A DNA stretch of 57,963 nt from Clostridia bacterium (lineage in GTDB: Bacteria; Bacillota; Clostridia; Christensenellales; Borkfalkiaceae), in NCBI GenBank assembly GCA_017463105.1, contig JAFTPU010000009.1, positions 1 to 57,963 on the forward strand, given 5' to 3'. Of this stretch, positions 9,344 to 18,363 are shown piece after piece. Position numbers and translations under genes: made by a program. The notes under the pieces were generated by a model that was given only the letters and a program-made list of their open reading frames with translations, was not told the origin of the DNA and did not search any database. Numbering within the stretch: position 1 is the stretch's first letter; every line of letters begins with the position of its first letter.

Positions 9344-10249
9344 ATGGAAAATTTTAAAAATTCGATACTCAATAAATGTAAGCGTCACGTCGCGCCCAAG
9401 GACAAACGCCGCGGTATAACCGAAAAAGCAACGTTTGCAATCGCGTTCCTCATCTTTACGATCTACGCGTTTATAATGATTTATATGATACTTTGGGTGG
9501 CGATGTCTTCCTTTAAAACCAACAGGGAATTTTACAGAGATCCGTTCGCGTTGCCTGCGGTATGGCAGTTTAAAAATTATATTTCGGCGTTTGAAGAATT
9601 GCGCTTCAACGGCGTCAATTTCATCGGAATGACCTTCAACAGCATTTGGTATTCGTTGGGGTTGACCGTCATTCATATTCTCGCTTGCTCGGCGACGGGC
9701 TACGTTTTCGCAAAATACGAATTCGGGGCAAAGAAAACGATGATGTCGATTGCGATTTTGGCAATGGTAATTCCCATCATCGGCAGCTTGCCCGCGCAAT
9801 ATAAGCTCATGCACGATTTGAATTTGGTGGATTCGCCTTTGGTACTCGTTACGGCGCTTGCGGGCTTCGGTATGCATTTCATTATTATGAAATCGTATTT
9901 TCAAAGCCTTTCTTGGAGCTATGCGGAGGCGGCGTTTATAGACGGCGCGACCCACTTTGGCGTATTCTTCAAAATTATGCTCCCGATGGCGAAAGGTCCT
10001 GCGTTGGCGCTCGGAATTCGCGCGTTTATCGGGTATTGGAACGATTATTATTCCCCGCTGTTGTATTTGGACGAAATGCCGACGTTATCGACGGGCTTGT
10101 ATTTATACCGTTTGGAGCTCAACTACGCCTCCAACGAGCCCGTATATTTCGCGGGCGTCGTCATGAGTATGATCCCCGTGTTCGTCTTGTTCACGATATT
10201 CTCGGAGCAAATTATGAACAACGTCGTCGCCGGCGGCTTGAAAGGCTAA
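9344..10249 (+). CDS. ABC sugar transporter permease, MalG/UgpE type
   Basis: A 301-residue partner permease. It has about six membrane segments, beginning ATFAIAFLIFTIYAFIMIYM, and the EAA loop EAAFIDGATHFGVFFKIMLP. It starts 15 bases after the first permease with GGGGGAG upstream, so the two are translated from one message and should form the heterodimeric channel. The sugar specificity is set by the binding protein downstream. Confidence 0.93.
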   Translation: MENFKNSILNKCKRHVAPKDKRRGITEKATFAIAFLIFTIYAFIMIYMILWVAMSSFKTNREFYRDPFALPAVWQFKNYISAFEELRFNGVNFIGMTFNSIWYSLGLTVIHILACSATGYVFAKYEFGAKKTMMSIAILAMVIPIIGSLPAQYKLMHDLNLVDSPLVLVTALAGFGMHFIIMKSYFQSLSWSYAEAAFIDGATHFGVFFKIMLPMAKGPALALGIRAFIGYWNDYYSPLLYLDEMPTLSTGLYLYRLELNYASNEPVYFAGVVMSMIPVFVLFTIFSEQIMNNVVAGGLKG

Positions 10250-10265
10250 AAACAACATAGCGACG

Positions 10266-10300
10266 GTTCAGCCCACGCGGGCTATTTCGGGGGGCTGAAC
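10266..10300 (+). promoter_or_regulatory. Intercistronic hairpin before the binding-protein gene
   Basis: GTTCAGCCC (10266-10274) pairs perfectly with GGGCTGAAC (10292-10300), with no T run after it. Such hairpins between transporter genes often protect or adjust the message so that the binding protein is made in excess; here that role is inferred. Confidence 0.55.
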
Positions 10301-10383
10301 GCTCCCGAAATAAAACTCTGCGCGAAAAAAACTTTTCGGGAACGAAAAGGGAAAATGATAAATTATTTAAGGAGATAAAAATA

Positions 10384-12042
10384 ATGAAGAAAACAAGCAA
10401 AATCGTAAGCGTGATGCTCGCGGCGCTCTCCTCTTTCTCGCTCGTAGCGTGCAATGAAGACAACTCCGACAAGCTCGTCATTTCCGTAGCAAACGTCGGG
10501 AACGGATACAGTTACGCGACGGAAATCGCAAAGAAATTTACGGAAGAAACGGGGATCGAATGCGACGTTCGACCCACGGCGGTGCAAACGCACATTTCGA
10601 CGACGTTGCCTTCGGGTCCCAACAACAACGACATCGATATTTATTTTGCAAACGACACCTATTTCTCGGTGCTCCGCCAAGGCAAAAATTACGTTAAAGG
10701 ATTCGATTACGAAAAGGCGATCGCGGACGTTTCCGACGTTTACGAAATGTCCGTTACGGGCTGGACCGATGAAAGCGGCAACGCGGTCGATTTGAAGGTG
10801 AAGGACGTAATTTCCCGATCCGTTATCGAATCGATGACTTACGACGTGGATAATAAGCAATATTTTATGCCTTACACGAGCAATATGACGGGTATCGTTT
10901 ACAATAAGGGAGTATTTACGTCGAAGGGGTACGAAGTGCCCGTAACGACAAATCAACTCATCGATCTTTGCGCGCAAATCAAAGCGGATTACGGCGAGGA
11001 TACCTACGCGTTCGTATATTGCGGCTTGAACGGTTATTCGAGATATATCACCAACGTTTGGTGGGGACAATACGAAGGAAAGGAAAATTACGAGAATTTC
11101 TGGACGGGTATTTACGACGGTAGCTATGAAGAGGGCTGGAAGAACTTTTCGCAAGCGGGCAGAAAATACGCGGCGTTGACTCTCGACGCGCTTTGGAAAT
11201 ACGACAACGGCTACGCAGATCCTACGAGTATTTCCAAGACCTTCACGCAAGGTCAGCTTGCTTTCTTGGAAGGCGACGGGCTTATGACCGTTTCGGGCGA
11301 TTGGATCGAACGGGAAATGGACGGCAATTTCGAGCCGGGCGAAGTGGATATCGCCTTGATGCAAACGCCCGTTATCAGCGCTTTGAGCGAAAAGCTTTCT
11401 TATTGGAACGAAACGGTGACGTACGATAATTTGACGGACGAAACGAAGAAAGACGCATACGACGCCGCGCTTGTTGCGATCATCGAATACGTGGACAGTT
11501 TGACGACGGCAACGCCCAAGGAAAAGCCGACGAGCGTAAGCGGCTTGACGATTATAGACGAGGATATTGCGGCGGTAAAAACGGCGAGAACGACCAAACT
11601 CAGCGATTCGGGACAAGTGTTTATCCCTGCGTATTCGGATAAAATCGAAGAGGCAAAGCAGTTCCTTGCATATTTCTACAACAAGGAAAGCCAAAACATC
11701 ATGCTCAAGGAAACGAACGGCACGACGGCTCCGCTCGTCAGCCAATACAATGTCGAATATTTCTCCAATTTCTCGACCTTGAGCCCGATGCAAAAGGAAA
11801 AGGTGAATATACTTAAATACGATTCCTACGTCGAACTTTTCAACGGTCGCAATCACGCGATGAGCTATGCGGCGGGGCTCGTTAACGAATGGTACACGGG
11901 TTCGGGCGCGAAAATCGGCGCGATCATCGGTATGGAAACGAATTATCAAGGCTATAAATCGGCGTTGACGATCTTCACGGAAACGGCGAGCCATTATAAG
12001 ACGGAATGGCCGAATATGTTGAAGAACGCAGGTTTGCAATAA
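10384..12042 (+). CDS. Extracellular solute-binding lipoprotein (sugar ABC importer)
   Basis: A 552-residue lipoprotein of the family-1 extracellular solute-binding type. The signal peptide ends in the lipobox LVAC with the lipidated Cys23. Mature features typical of the family are VISVANVGNGYSYATEIAKKF near the start, DIDIYFANDTYF, YFMPYTSNMTGIVYNKGVF and later the helix EEAKQFLAYFYNKES. It is longer than the usual ~430 residues, as seen for oligosaccharide-binding members. It follows the two permeases and precedes a secreted GH123-like protein, so it probably captures oligosaccharides released at the surface. AAGGAG precedes the ATG. Confidence 0.92.
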   Translation: MKKTSKIVSVMLAALSSFSLVACNEDNSDKLVISVANVGNGYSYATEIAKKFTEETGIECDVRPTAVQTHISTTLPSGPNNNDIDIYFANDTYFSVLRQGKNYVKGFDYEKAIADVSDVYEMSVTGWTDESGNAVDLKVKDVISRSVIESMTYDVDNKQYFMPYTSNMTGIVYNKGVFTSKGYEVPVTTNQLIDLCAQIKADYGEDTYAFVYCGLNGYSRYITNVWWGQYEGKENYENFWTGIYDGSYEEGWKNFSQAGRKYAALTLDALWKYDNGYADPTSISKTFTQGQLAFLEGDGLMTVSGDWIEREMDGNFEPGEVDIALMQTPVISALSEKLSYWNETVTYDNLTDETKKDAYDAALVAIIEYVDSLTTATPKEKPTSVSGLTIIDEDIAAVKTARTTKLSDSGQVFIPAYSDKIEEAKQFLAYFYNKESQNIMLKETNGTTAPLVSQYNVEYFSNFSTLSPMQKEKVNILKYDSYVELFNGRNHAMSYAAGLVNEWYTGSGAKIGAIIGMETNYQGYKSALTIFTETASHYKTEWPNMLKNAGLQ

Positions 12043-12086
12043 TTTAAGGCTTATTTAAAAATCAAAAATTCGGACAGGGAAATGAT

Positions 12087-14609
12087 ATGTTAAAAAAAAT
12101 CAATGCAATTTTGCTCGCCACGACTTTGCTTTTCGCGACCGCTTGCGATTCCGGCGCCGACGGTGGGAAAAAATCGACGTTGAAAGAGAGTGATTTCGAG
12201 GTATGGTGCGCCGATTCCACGGTGAGCGTAAAGCGCGAGGAATCGGTAGGCGCCGATCAAAAATCGGATACGCTTGCTTTCGACGGCGTGAAAAACGAAT
12301 ACGAAAGCGCACAGCTTTTTATCACGACGAAAGCGGATATTTTGGAATATTCGCTCTCGCTGTCCGATTTAAAATGCGGCAAACAGGTTGTTTCCAAGGA
12401 ATGTTTCACCGCCTATCGCGAGCATTACGTCGAGGTGGAGGAAATAGACCAACGGGAAACGACGCCTTATTCGACGGGCTATTATCCCGACGGCTTGATC
12501 CCGCTCGATTTGGCGAAAAAGGCGGGCGAGCTCACCGTCGAGGCGGGCGATAATCAAGGGATTTGGATTACGGTGCAGATCCCCAAAGACGCCGAGGCGG
12601 GCAAATATACGGGCAATTTCGTTTTGATGGCGGACGGCTATCAACGAAACGTACCCGTCGAATTGACGGTTTACGACGCGACTCTTTCGGACGAATCGAC
12701 GATGCAATCGCTTTTCCTCATGCGGAGCGATTACGTGATGACGTACGGCGAGCTCGACTGTACGCCCGAAATGATGCGGGAATATTACGATTTCCTGCTC
12801 GAGTATCGGATAAACGCCTATAACATTCCCGTCGCTTCTTACGACGACGTCGATTTGTTCGTGGAAGCGGTCAAAGAATATTACGACAATCCGAAAGTGA
12901 CGACGTACGGGCTTCCCGCGTCCTCGAAGGGGAACGGCGGCGTGCCTTTCGAGCAAAAGGCGAAAGAGCAAGTGCTTGCGCTTGCAAAAGAAAGCGTACG
13001 GGGAAAAAATTATCTTTCCAAGCTCGTGATTAAAAACGGCGACGAGACGGACTACGTCGATTCGCTTACCCCCGGAACGTACGAAACGGATTTGAAAAAC
13101 AATCGAAAGCTTCGCGCCGAACTCGAAGCGGCGGCGGAGATCGTGCGGGTGAACGTGGGAGGAGAATACGACGGATATATCGCAAATTTCGCGAACGTGG
13201 AAGAGGCGGCTACTGCGATTGAAAATATTGATATCGTCGATCCGCTTTGCTATCCCGAAACGTATATCGAGACGTACTTTGACAACGCGGAAAATCCGCA
13301 AACGAAAATGGGCGAATTGCTCTCTTTGATCAACGTTTGGTGCCCGAAAACAAACATTCTCGCCGACGAATATCGCGAACTCGTATTCGAGGCGGCGGAA
13401 AATTACGGCGCGAAAATGTGGTGGTACACCGCGAACAATCCCCGTTGGCCCACGCCGACGTATCATATCGATAACAACCCCTTCGGGGCGCAGGCGCTGA
13501 GCTGGATGCAACGGGATTACGGCGTGACGGGCAATCTCTATTGGGCGGTCACTTCGATCGCGGCGGGCGACGACGTATATAACGACGTGGATTTCCCCGC
13601 GGGCGACGGTTGCTTACTTTATCCGGGCGCGAAATACGGGCATTACGGACCTTTGCCGTCCATGCGCCTGATGCGTATCCGCGACGGTATCGAAGAATAC
13701 GAATTGCTCGGTGATTTGGAAGAAAAATACGCGGCTTACGCTACCGAAAACGAAATCGAAGATTACGATCAAGACAGCGTTTTCGATTTGCTCTATTCGA
13801 GAATTTACAGCGGCGTGTCCGTTTACGACGACGCGGAAACGTTTGATGCGGTTGCGATCGAGCTTCGAGAATTGCTCGCGGAAGATTTAGACGAAACGGG
13901 ATTTTTTATCTCCTCCGTCAGCAGGGAAGATTCCGTTTTATCCGTTAATTTTTACGCCAAGGATTCCTCCGTTTCGGGGAGCGGCGTAGAGAAAACCGAC
14001 GGGGCAGGTACGCTTTCACGGTACGTTTATACGGCGAGCGACTTATTCTCCGCGCAATATTTGAACGTGACGGTCGGCGGGAAATCGTATAACCGTTTCG
14101 TCGGCGGCGCTTATAAAAATTTGTTTAATCCGAAAGCGGAGTTGGAAAAAGATACCGATTATTCCTTCTCCAAAGAGGACGAGGGATCCTCCGTTGTTTT
14201 GACGGCGGGCGGGCTCGAAATGAATATCGCGAGCAAAATCACGGGCGACACGACGACGGATCTGAATTACACGCCTTACGCGCAAATTAACGCCTCGGCG
14301 TTCGGCGCGGCGAATTTCAGTGCAAACGGTTGCGCGCTATTGCATTTGGAGCTGTATAACGCGGAAAGCGAGGACGTTGCGATTAAAATTTATCTCGTGA
14401 GCGGTACGAGCCGAAAGGCTTACGGCACGGTGACGTTGGCGCGCGGACGCACGACGAGCGTTTCCATTCGTCCCGACACGCTGAATTGGTCGGCGGAGAA
14501 TTTGAACAATCTCACGGGGATTCGGTTTGAAATGGATAACACGGCAAATTCGGAAGGCGGGAGCAAAGTGAGAAAACTCGTCGTTAAGGATTGTTATTTG
14601 TCCGCATAG
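12087..14609 (+). CDS. GH123/DUF4091-type lipoprotein glycosidase
   Basis: An 840-residue exported lipoprotein (lipobox ATAC, Cys20). Order: an N-terminal beta-sandwich (about 35-190) that includes GDNQGIWITVQIPKDAEAGKY, a catalytic barrel (about 200-590), and C-terminal beta domains. The DUF4091 signature is clear: WWYTANNPRWP, then GDGCLLYPG and SMRLMRIRDGIEEYE. Asp319-Glu320 in IKNGDE matches the Asp-Glu pair used in substrate-assisted catalysis by GH123 beta-N-acetylgalactosaminidases. Known family activity is on GalNAc-containing glycans; the substrate here is inferred. It has a paralogue directly downstream. Confidence 0.82.
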   Translation: MLKKINAILLATTLLFATACDSGADGGKKSTLKESDFEVWCADSTVSVKREESVGADQKSDTLAFDGVKNEYESAQLFITTKADILEYSLSLSDLKCGKQVVSKECFTAYREHYVEVEEIDQRETTPYSTGYYPDGLIPLDLAKKAGELTVEAGDNQGIWITVQIPKDAEAGKYTGNFVLMADGYQRNVPVELTVYDATLSDESTMQSLFLMRSDYVMTYGELDCTPEMMREYYDFLLEYRINAYNIPVASYDDVDLFVEAVKEYYDNPKVTTYGLPASSKGNGGVPFEQKAKEQVLALAKESVRGKNYLSKLVIKNGDETDYVDSLTPGTYETDLKNNRKLRAELEAAAEIVRVNVGGEYDGYIANFANVEEAATAIENIDIVDPLCYPETYIETYFDNAENPQTKMGELLSLINVWCPKTNILADEYRELVFEAAENYGAKMWWYTANNPRWPTPTYHIDNNPFGAQALSWMQRDYGVTGNLYWAVTSIAAGDDVYNDVDFPAGDGCLLYPGAKYGHYGPLPSMRLMRIRDGIEEYELLGDLEEKYAAYATENEIEDYDQDSVFDLLYSRIYSGVSVYDDAETFDAVAIELRELLAEDLDETGFFISSVSREDSVLSVNFYAKDSSVSGSGVEKTDGAGTLSRYVYTASDLFSAQYLNVTVGGKSYNRFVGGAYKNLFNPKAELEKDTDYSFSKEDEGSSVVLTAGGLEMNIASKITGDTTTDLNYTPYAQINASAFGAANFSANGCALLHLELYNAESEDVAIKIYLVSGTSRKAYGTVTLARGRTTSVSIRPDTLNWSAENLNNLTGIRFEMDNTANSEGGSKVRKLVVKDCYLSA

Positions 14610-14619
14610 AGAGGTCGTT

Positions 14620-16995
14620 ATGAAAAAGAACAAAATCAGCGTCGTATCTTCGGTCTTGAAGGTACGGCGCGAAGAAGGTTATTTTCCTTATAAGAAAAAA
14701 ACGGCAAATTTTCTTTGCGCGAAAAACGGACACGAATCGGTGCAGATCATTCTCACCGCCGCGCAAAAAATCGGGCGTTTTTCGGTGACGATCGGCGATT
14801 TTATCGGCGAAAAGGGCAAGCTGGAAAAATCCTCTTTCGAGGTGTTTATCGAGCATTACGCCGAGGTTGATCGCCCGACCAGAAACAACCGTTATATTCA
14901 TCCTATCGGGTTTTATCCCGACGCGCTTATCCCTTACGAAACCGCCGTTAAATACGGCGAAAACAACGTAAACGCGGGCGAAAATCAAGGCATTTGGATT
15001 TGTTTTTCGGCAAAAAACGCCGAAAGCGGCGTATATCGCGGCAGCGTCCAAATCGACGTGGACGGCGAGGTGACGGAAGTTCCCGCTACGGTAAAGGTGT
15101 TTGCTTGCGAGGTTTCGGCAAAAGTCCGTATGCAAACCTTGTTTATTATGCGCGAACGGTTTATCGAACTCGGCGAAGGGGAGATGAGCGAGGAGCTCAT
15201 TTGGGAATATTTCCGTTTTTTCCTTTCGTATCGTTTGAATCCCTACACCTTCCCCGTTCGCACGTTAAACGTGAACGAATTTGCCGATTGCGTGGAGAAA
15301 TATCACGATGACCCTGCGCTGGCAGGGTACGGCTTGCCCGGACAATGGGGCGGCGGCGCGGGCGTGTTCGATTTCGAGTTATTGAAAGCGCAAATCCGCG
15401 AGCTTGCAAAGCGTAGCAAAAAGGGAAAAAATCTCCTCGATAAAGCGTTTATCAAAAACGGGGACGAGCCGGAAGATAACAAACAAATCGAAAAGCTTAT
15501 CGAATACGAAAGGGAAACGTCGAAAATATTATCCGAGCTTGCCGACGAGATCGGCGCGGACGAAAGCGGGGTTTACGACGACTTCAAAGCCAACGAAAAT
15601 TGGCGGAAATCTATTGCGGAAATAGACGTAAACGTGCCTTTTTCGCAAATTTGGACGACGCTCGAGGGAATTATCGACGAGGACGGTACGCGCTCGAAAA
15701 TGCTCCAAGCCGTCAATACGTGGTGTCCCAAGCCCAACGCGTTCGATTTCCCTTACGGTACGGCGTTGCACCGTTTGCACGATAAATTCCAGCCCGATAG
15801 GAAATTGTGGTGGTATATTTGCAACGACCCCGTATGGCCTTATCCGTCCTATCATATCGACGACGTACTCCTCGGCGCGCGGTTGCTTTCTTGGATGCAA
15901 TATCAACACGACGTCGCGGGGAATTTGTATTGGTCGTCCGTGTGCTTTACGGATAACGTCCGTCCCGTCGGCAGAACGAAATACGACGTGCCTTACCGCC
16001 GCGGTGGCGTGGGTTGTCCGTCGGGCGAGGGCTTTTTGGTCTATCCCGGTAAACCTTACGGGCATTTCGGTCCGTTGCCGAGTATGCGGTTGATGGAAAT
16101 TCGCGGCGGCATGGAAGATTACGAACTCCTCCTCGATTACGCCGCAAAGATCGACGGATTTTGCAAAGAGGTCGGCGCAACGGACGGCGACTCGAAAAGC
16201 GTTCTCAACACCTATCTCGATCGGATAATATGCGGCACGCAATTTTATGAAAACACCGACGTTTTCGACGAGATTCGGGGAAAGATCCTGCAAGATTTAT
16301 CCGATTTCGATAATTCGGACGTGCGGGTGATAAACGTCGAACACACCGTTTCGGGCGGCAAAATCGTTTGCTATACCAGACGGGGCGCGATTCCTCAGGG
16401 CGACTTTGAAAAAACGAAAACGGCGGGGGCATGGTCGAGATTCGAGGGGTTTGTGCCCTACGATCAAAAGGAAAATTTCTTGACGGTAAAGACGGAAAAG
16501 GGACAATTTAAGCTCTATCTTTCCAAGAAACGCGCGATCATTACCGATTTTTCAAAGGAAATTCCCCAAGAATATCTCGACGTAACGAAAGACGGAAAAG
16601 TTTTTCTCGAAAAGGGCAAAACGACGGTGGAATGTATCGTCAAAAAGCCGATTTTGGACAGTCAAACGTTCGCGGGCGCGTATTTCGACGTAAAGGCGTT
16701 TGGGAACGAGCGTTTGGATTTGACGGGGACGAGATATTTAGTCCTTGAGATGGAAAATCCCATGCAACAAACCTATCATTTCGATTTGGTATTCTATGCC
16801 AGCGACGGGTATTACCTCGCGGGGGATATGTATTTGGAACGGGGCGAAAAGCAAAAACTTTACGTCCGTACCGACAGAATCGAATGGAGTAAATTGAACC
16901 GTATTACGGGTATCGGAGTGCAATTCGGTACGGTATTTTTGGACGACGGACAGAAAGTGAGGGCAATTTTGCACGAATTGTCCGTGATCGAATAA
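14620..16995 (+). CDS. GH123/DUF4091-type protein without signal peptide
   Basis: A 791-residue paralogue of the preceding gene, starting 10 bases after it with GAGAGG upstream. It has the same domain order: GENQGIWICFSAKNAESGVY, the Asp282-Glu283 pair in IKNGDEPED, WWYICNDPVWPYPSYHIDD, GEGFLVYPG and SMRLMEIRGGMEDYE. Unlike its neighbour, it begins MKKNKISVVSSVLKVRREEG with no signal peptide or lipobox, so it is predicted to stay in the cytoplasm and act on imported fragments. The start could not be moved to give a signal sequence because the two genes nearly touch. Confidence 0.8.
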   Translation: MKKNKISVVSSVLKVRREEGYFPYKKKTANFLCAKNGHESVQIILTAAQKIGRFSVTIGDFIGEKGKLEKSSFEVFIEHYAEVDRPTRNNRYIHPIGFYPDALIPYETAVKYGENNVNAGENQGIWICFSAKNAESGVYRGSVQIDVDGEVTEVPATVKVFACEVSAKVRMQTLFIMRERFIELGEGEMSEELIWEYFRFFLSYRLNPYTFPVRTLNVNEFADCVEKYHDDPALAGYGLPGQWGGGAGVFDFELLKAQIRELAKRSKKGKNLLDKAFIKNGDEPEDNKQIEKLIEYERETSKILSELADEIGADESGVYDDFKANENWRKSIAEIDVNVPFSQIWTTLEGIIDEDGTRSKMLQAVNTWCPKPNAFDFPYGTALHRLHDKFQPDRKLWWYICNDPVWPYPSYHIDDVLLGARLLSWMQYQHDVAGNLYWSSVCFTDNVRPVGRTKYDVPYRRGGVGCPSGEGFLVYPGKPYGHFGPLPSMRLMEIRGGMEDYELLLDYAAKIDGFCKEVGATDGDSKSVLNTYLDRIICGTQFYENTDVFDEIRGKILQDLSDFDNSDVRVINVEHTVSGGKIVCYTRRGAIPQGDFEKTKTAGAWSRFEGFVPYDQKENFLTVKTEKGQFKLYLSKKRAIITDFSKEIPQEYLDVTKDGKVFLEKGKTTVECIVKKPILDSQTFAGAYFDVKAFGNERLDLTGTRYLVLEMENPMQQTYHFDLVFYASDGYYLAGDMYLERGEKQKLYVRTDRIEWSKLNRITGIGVQFGTVFLDDGQKVRAILHELSVIE

Positions 16996-17009
16996 AAAAG
17001 GAGAAAAAG

Positions 17010-18182
17010 ATGAAAAGAGGGAAGGCGTGGTTATTATTCGTTTTGGCGATAGCGGCTTGTATGGTGCCGACGTCTTGCGACGAGAAAGAAACGGGCGTTT
17101 TGATACACGGCTTTAACAGTTACGAAGCGGCGTGCGATTACACTTTCGAGGAATGGTTCGGTCGCGCGGAAATCAATACCGATAAGACGTACGTTACGGA
17201 GGGCGAAGGCTCTTTAAAAGTCTATCCGATGGCGGATTTCGATAAACCGACGGAGTATCCTTATATCGGCGTAAACGCGGTGGGGAAAGACGTCGCGACG
17301 GGAGATTTTTCAAGCTTTGAAAGCATCTCTCTCGACGTGTATAACCCCAACGCGGCGGGAGCGAATCTTGCCGTTTGTTTGCAGGTCAACGCCGAGGAGA
17401 TCGTTTCCACTCGTTTACAGCATTATACGATCCCGTCGAATACGTGGACGAGGATTTACTACAAGCTGGATAACGGCGCGGCGAAATACGCCTTTAACGG
17501 GCTCAAAGACGTGGCGAGCGTTATGATCGCGTTTAAAGACAAACGCACGAGTTTGGAGGACGGATACAAGCCCGTGTACGTCGATAATCTCCGCGGCTAC
17601 GAGGGAGAAACGGACAAATTTAGCGTCGCGACGGCAACGGACGGGGTATTCCTCGATTTTGAAAATCCCACCGAGGCGGATGTGTTCGATTACTTGTTTA
17701 CGAAGAAATACAGTTGTTATATGACGGAAGGCACGGCGAATACGGACAAACGTTTTGCAACCCACGGTAATAACAGTTTGAAGCTCACGCTTCGCCCCGA
17801 TTTCTTGGATTATCGCGATTACGTCGGCGTGAAATTATACGAGTCCTTCTTGTCGCCGATCGTCGCGGGTAAAAAATCCCTGTCGTTCGACGTATTCAAC
17901 GCTTGCGTAACCGAGCAAACGTTGAATATCGAATTTAAAATCGGGAACGTAACGTTATATAGCGGCTACGAGGATAAGGACAGGGGGATAAAGATCCCGA
18001 AATGCGTCGTTCCCGCGAACGGTTGGACGACTTATACGATTTCGGCGGAGCTTCTCGAAAATTTCTCGGTGTCCAATCTCGACGCGCTTAAAAAGCTCGT
18101 GATCGAATTGCCGACGGAATTTACGCAAAGCAACGGGGGGCAAGACAAAGTTTTCTATCTCGACAATTTCAAGGTTGAGTGA
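17010..18182 (+). CDS. Surface lipoprotein with two carbohydrate-binding-like beta domains
   Basis: A 390-residue lipoprotein (lipobox PTSC, Cys23). The mature part looks like two repeats of a jelly-roll module: the first (about 30-200) has GEGSLKVYP, SISLDVYNPN and KPVYVDNLRGY, the second (about 205-390) has NNSLKLTLRP, KSLSFDVFNA and KVFYLDNFKVE. Both end with the short 'V-Y/F-(V/L)-DN' strand common in carbohydrate-binding modules. There is no catalytic motif. It sits between the GH123-like enzymes and the other surface proteins, so I infer glycan binding at the cell surface. AAAGGAG precedes the ATG. Confidence 0.8.
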   Translation: MKRGKAWLLFVLAIAACMVPTSCDEKETGVLIHGFNSYEAACDYTFEEWFGRAEINTDKTYVTEGEGSLKVYPMADFDKPTEYPYIGVNAVGKDVATGDFSSFESISLDVYNPNAAGANLAVCLQVNAEEIVSTRLQHYTIPSNTWTRIYYKLDNGAAKYAFNGLKDVASVMIAFKDKRTSLEDGYKPVYVDNLRGYEGETDKFSVATATDGVFLDFENPTEADVFDYLFTKKYSCYMTEGTANTDKRFATHGNNSLKLTLRPDFLDYRDYVGVKLYESFLSPIVAGKKSLSFDVFNACVTEQTLNIEFKIGNVTLYSGYEDKDRGIKIPKCVVPANGWTTYTISAELLENFSVSNLDALKKLVIELPTEFTQSNGGQDKVFYLDNFKVE

Positions 18183-18219
18183 AAAAAATAAAAAATCATT
18201 CGTTTAAAGGAGGAATGGT

Positions 18220-18360
18220 ATGAAAGAAAAGAACACCTATGCAAGTCCATACGTCGGTTTTGTTTTGATTGACCAAGCGGACGTTTTGGCAACGTTTTCG
18301 GGAACGGAAACAAACGATAACTTCGGTAGCGACGGTTATAATGACGGTTGGGGGGATTAA
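18220..18360 (+). CDS. 46-residue peptide coupled to the surface-protein gene
   Basis: A small gene too short for routine calling. It begins MKEKNTYASPYVGFVLI and ends GSDGYNDGWGD. The ribosome-binding site (AAAGGAGG, 8 bases before the ATG) is the best in the neighbourhood. The stop is 3 bases before the ATG of the next gene, whose own ribosome-binding site (GGGGGA) lies inside this gene, so the two are translationally coupled. No signal peptide. The layout, with a polar start, a SPYV-x-F-V-L-I core, DVLATFSG and a Gly/Asp/Trp tail, resembles short peptides I associate with gut Clostridia that have no assigned function. It could be a leader-core precursor peptide, but no maturation enzyme is beside it. 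Confidence 0.7.
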   Translation: MKEKNTYASPYVGFVLIDQADVLATFSGTETNDNFGSDGYNDGWGD

Positions 18361-18363
18361 GTT

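Noticed and set aside
8348-10249. Search for an ATPase gene belonging to the importer
   Set aside because: None present between 6 and 33 kb; such importers usually share an ATPase encoded elsewhere.
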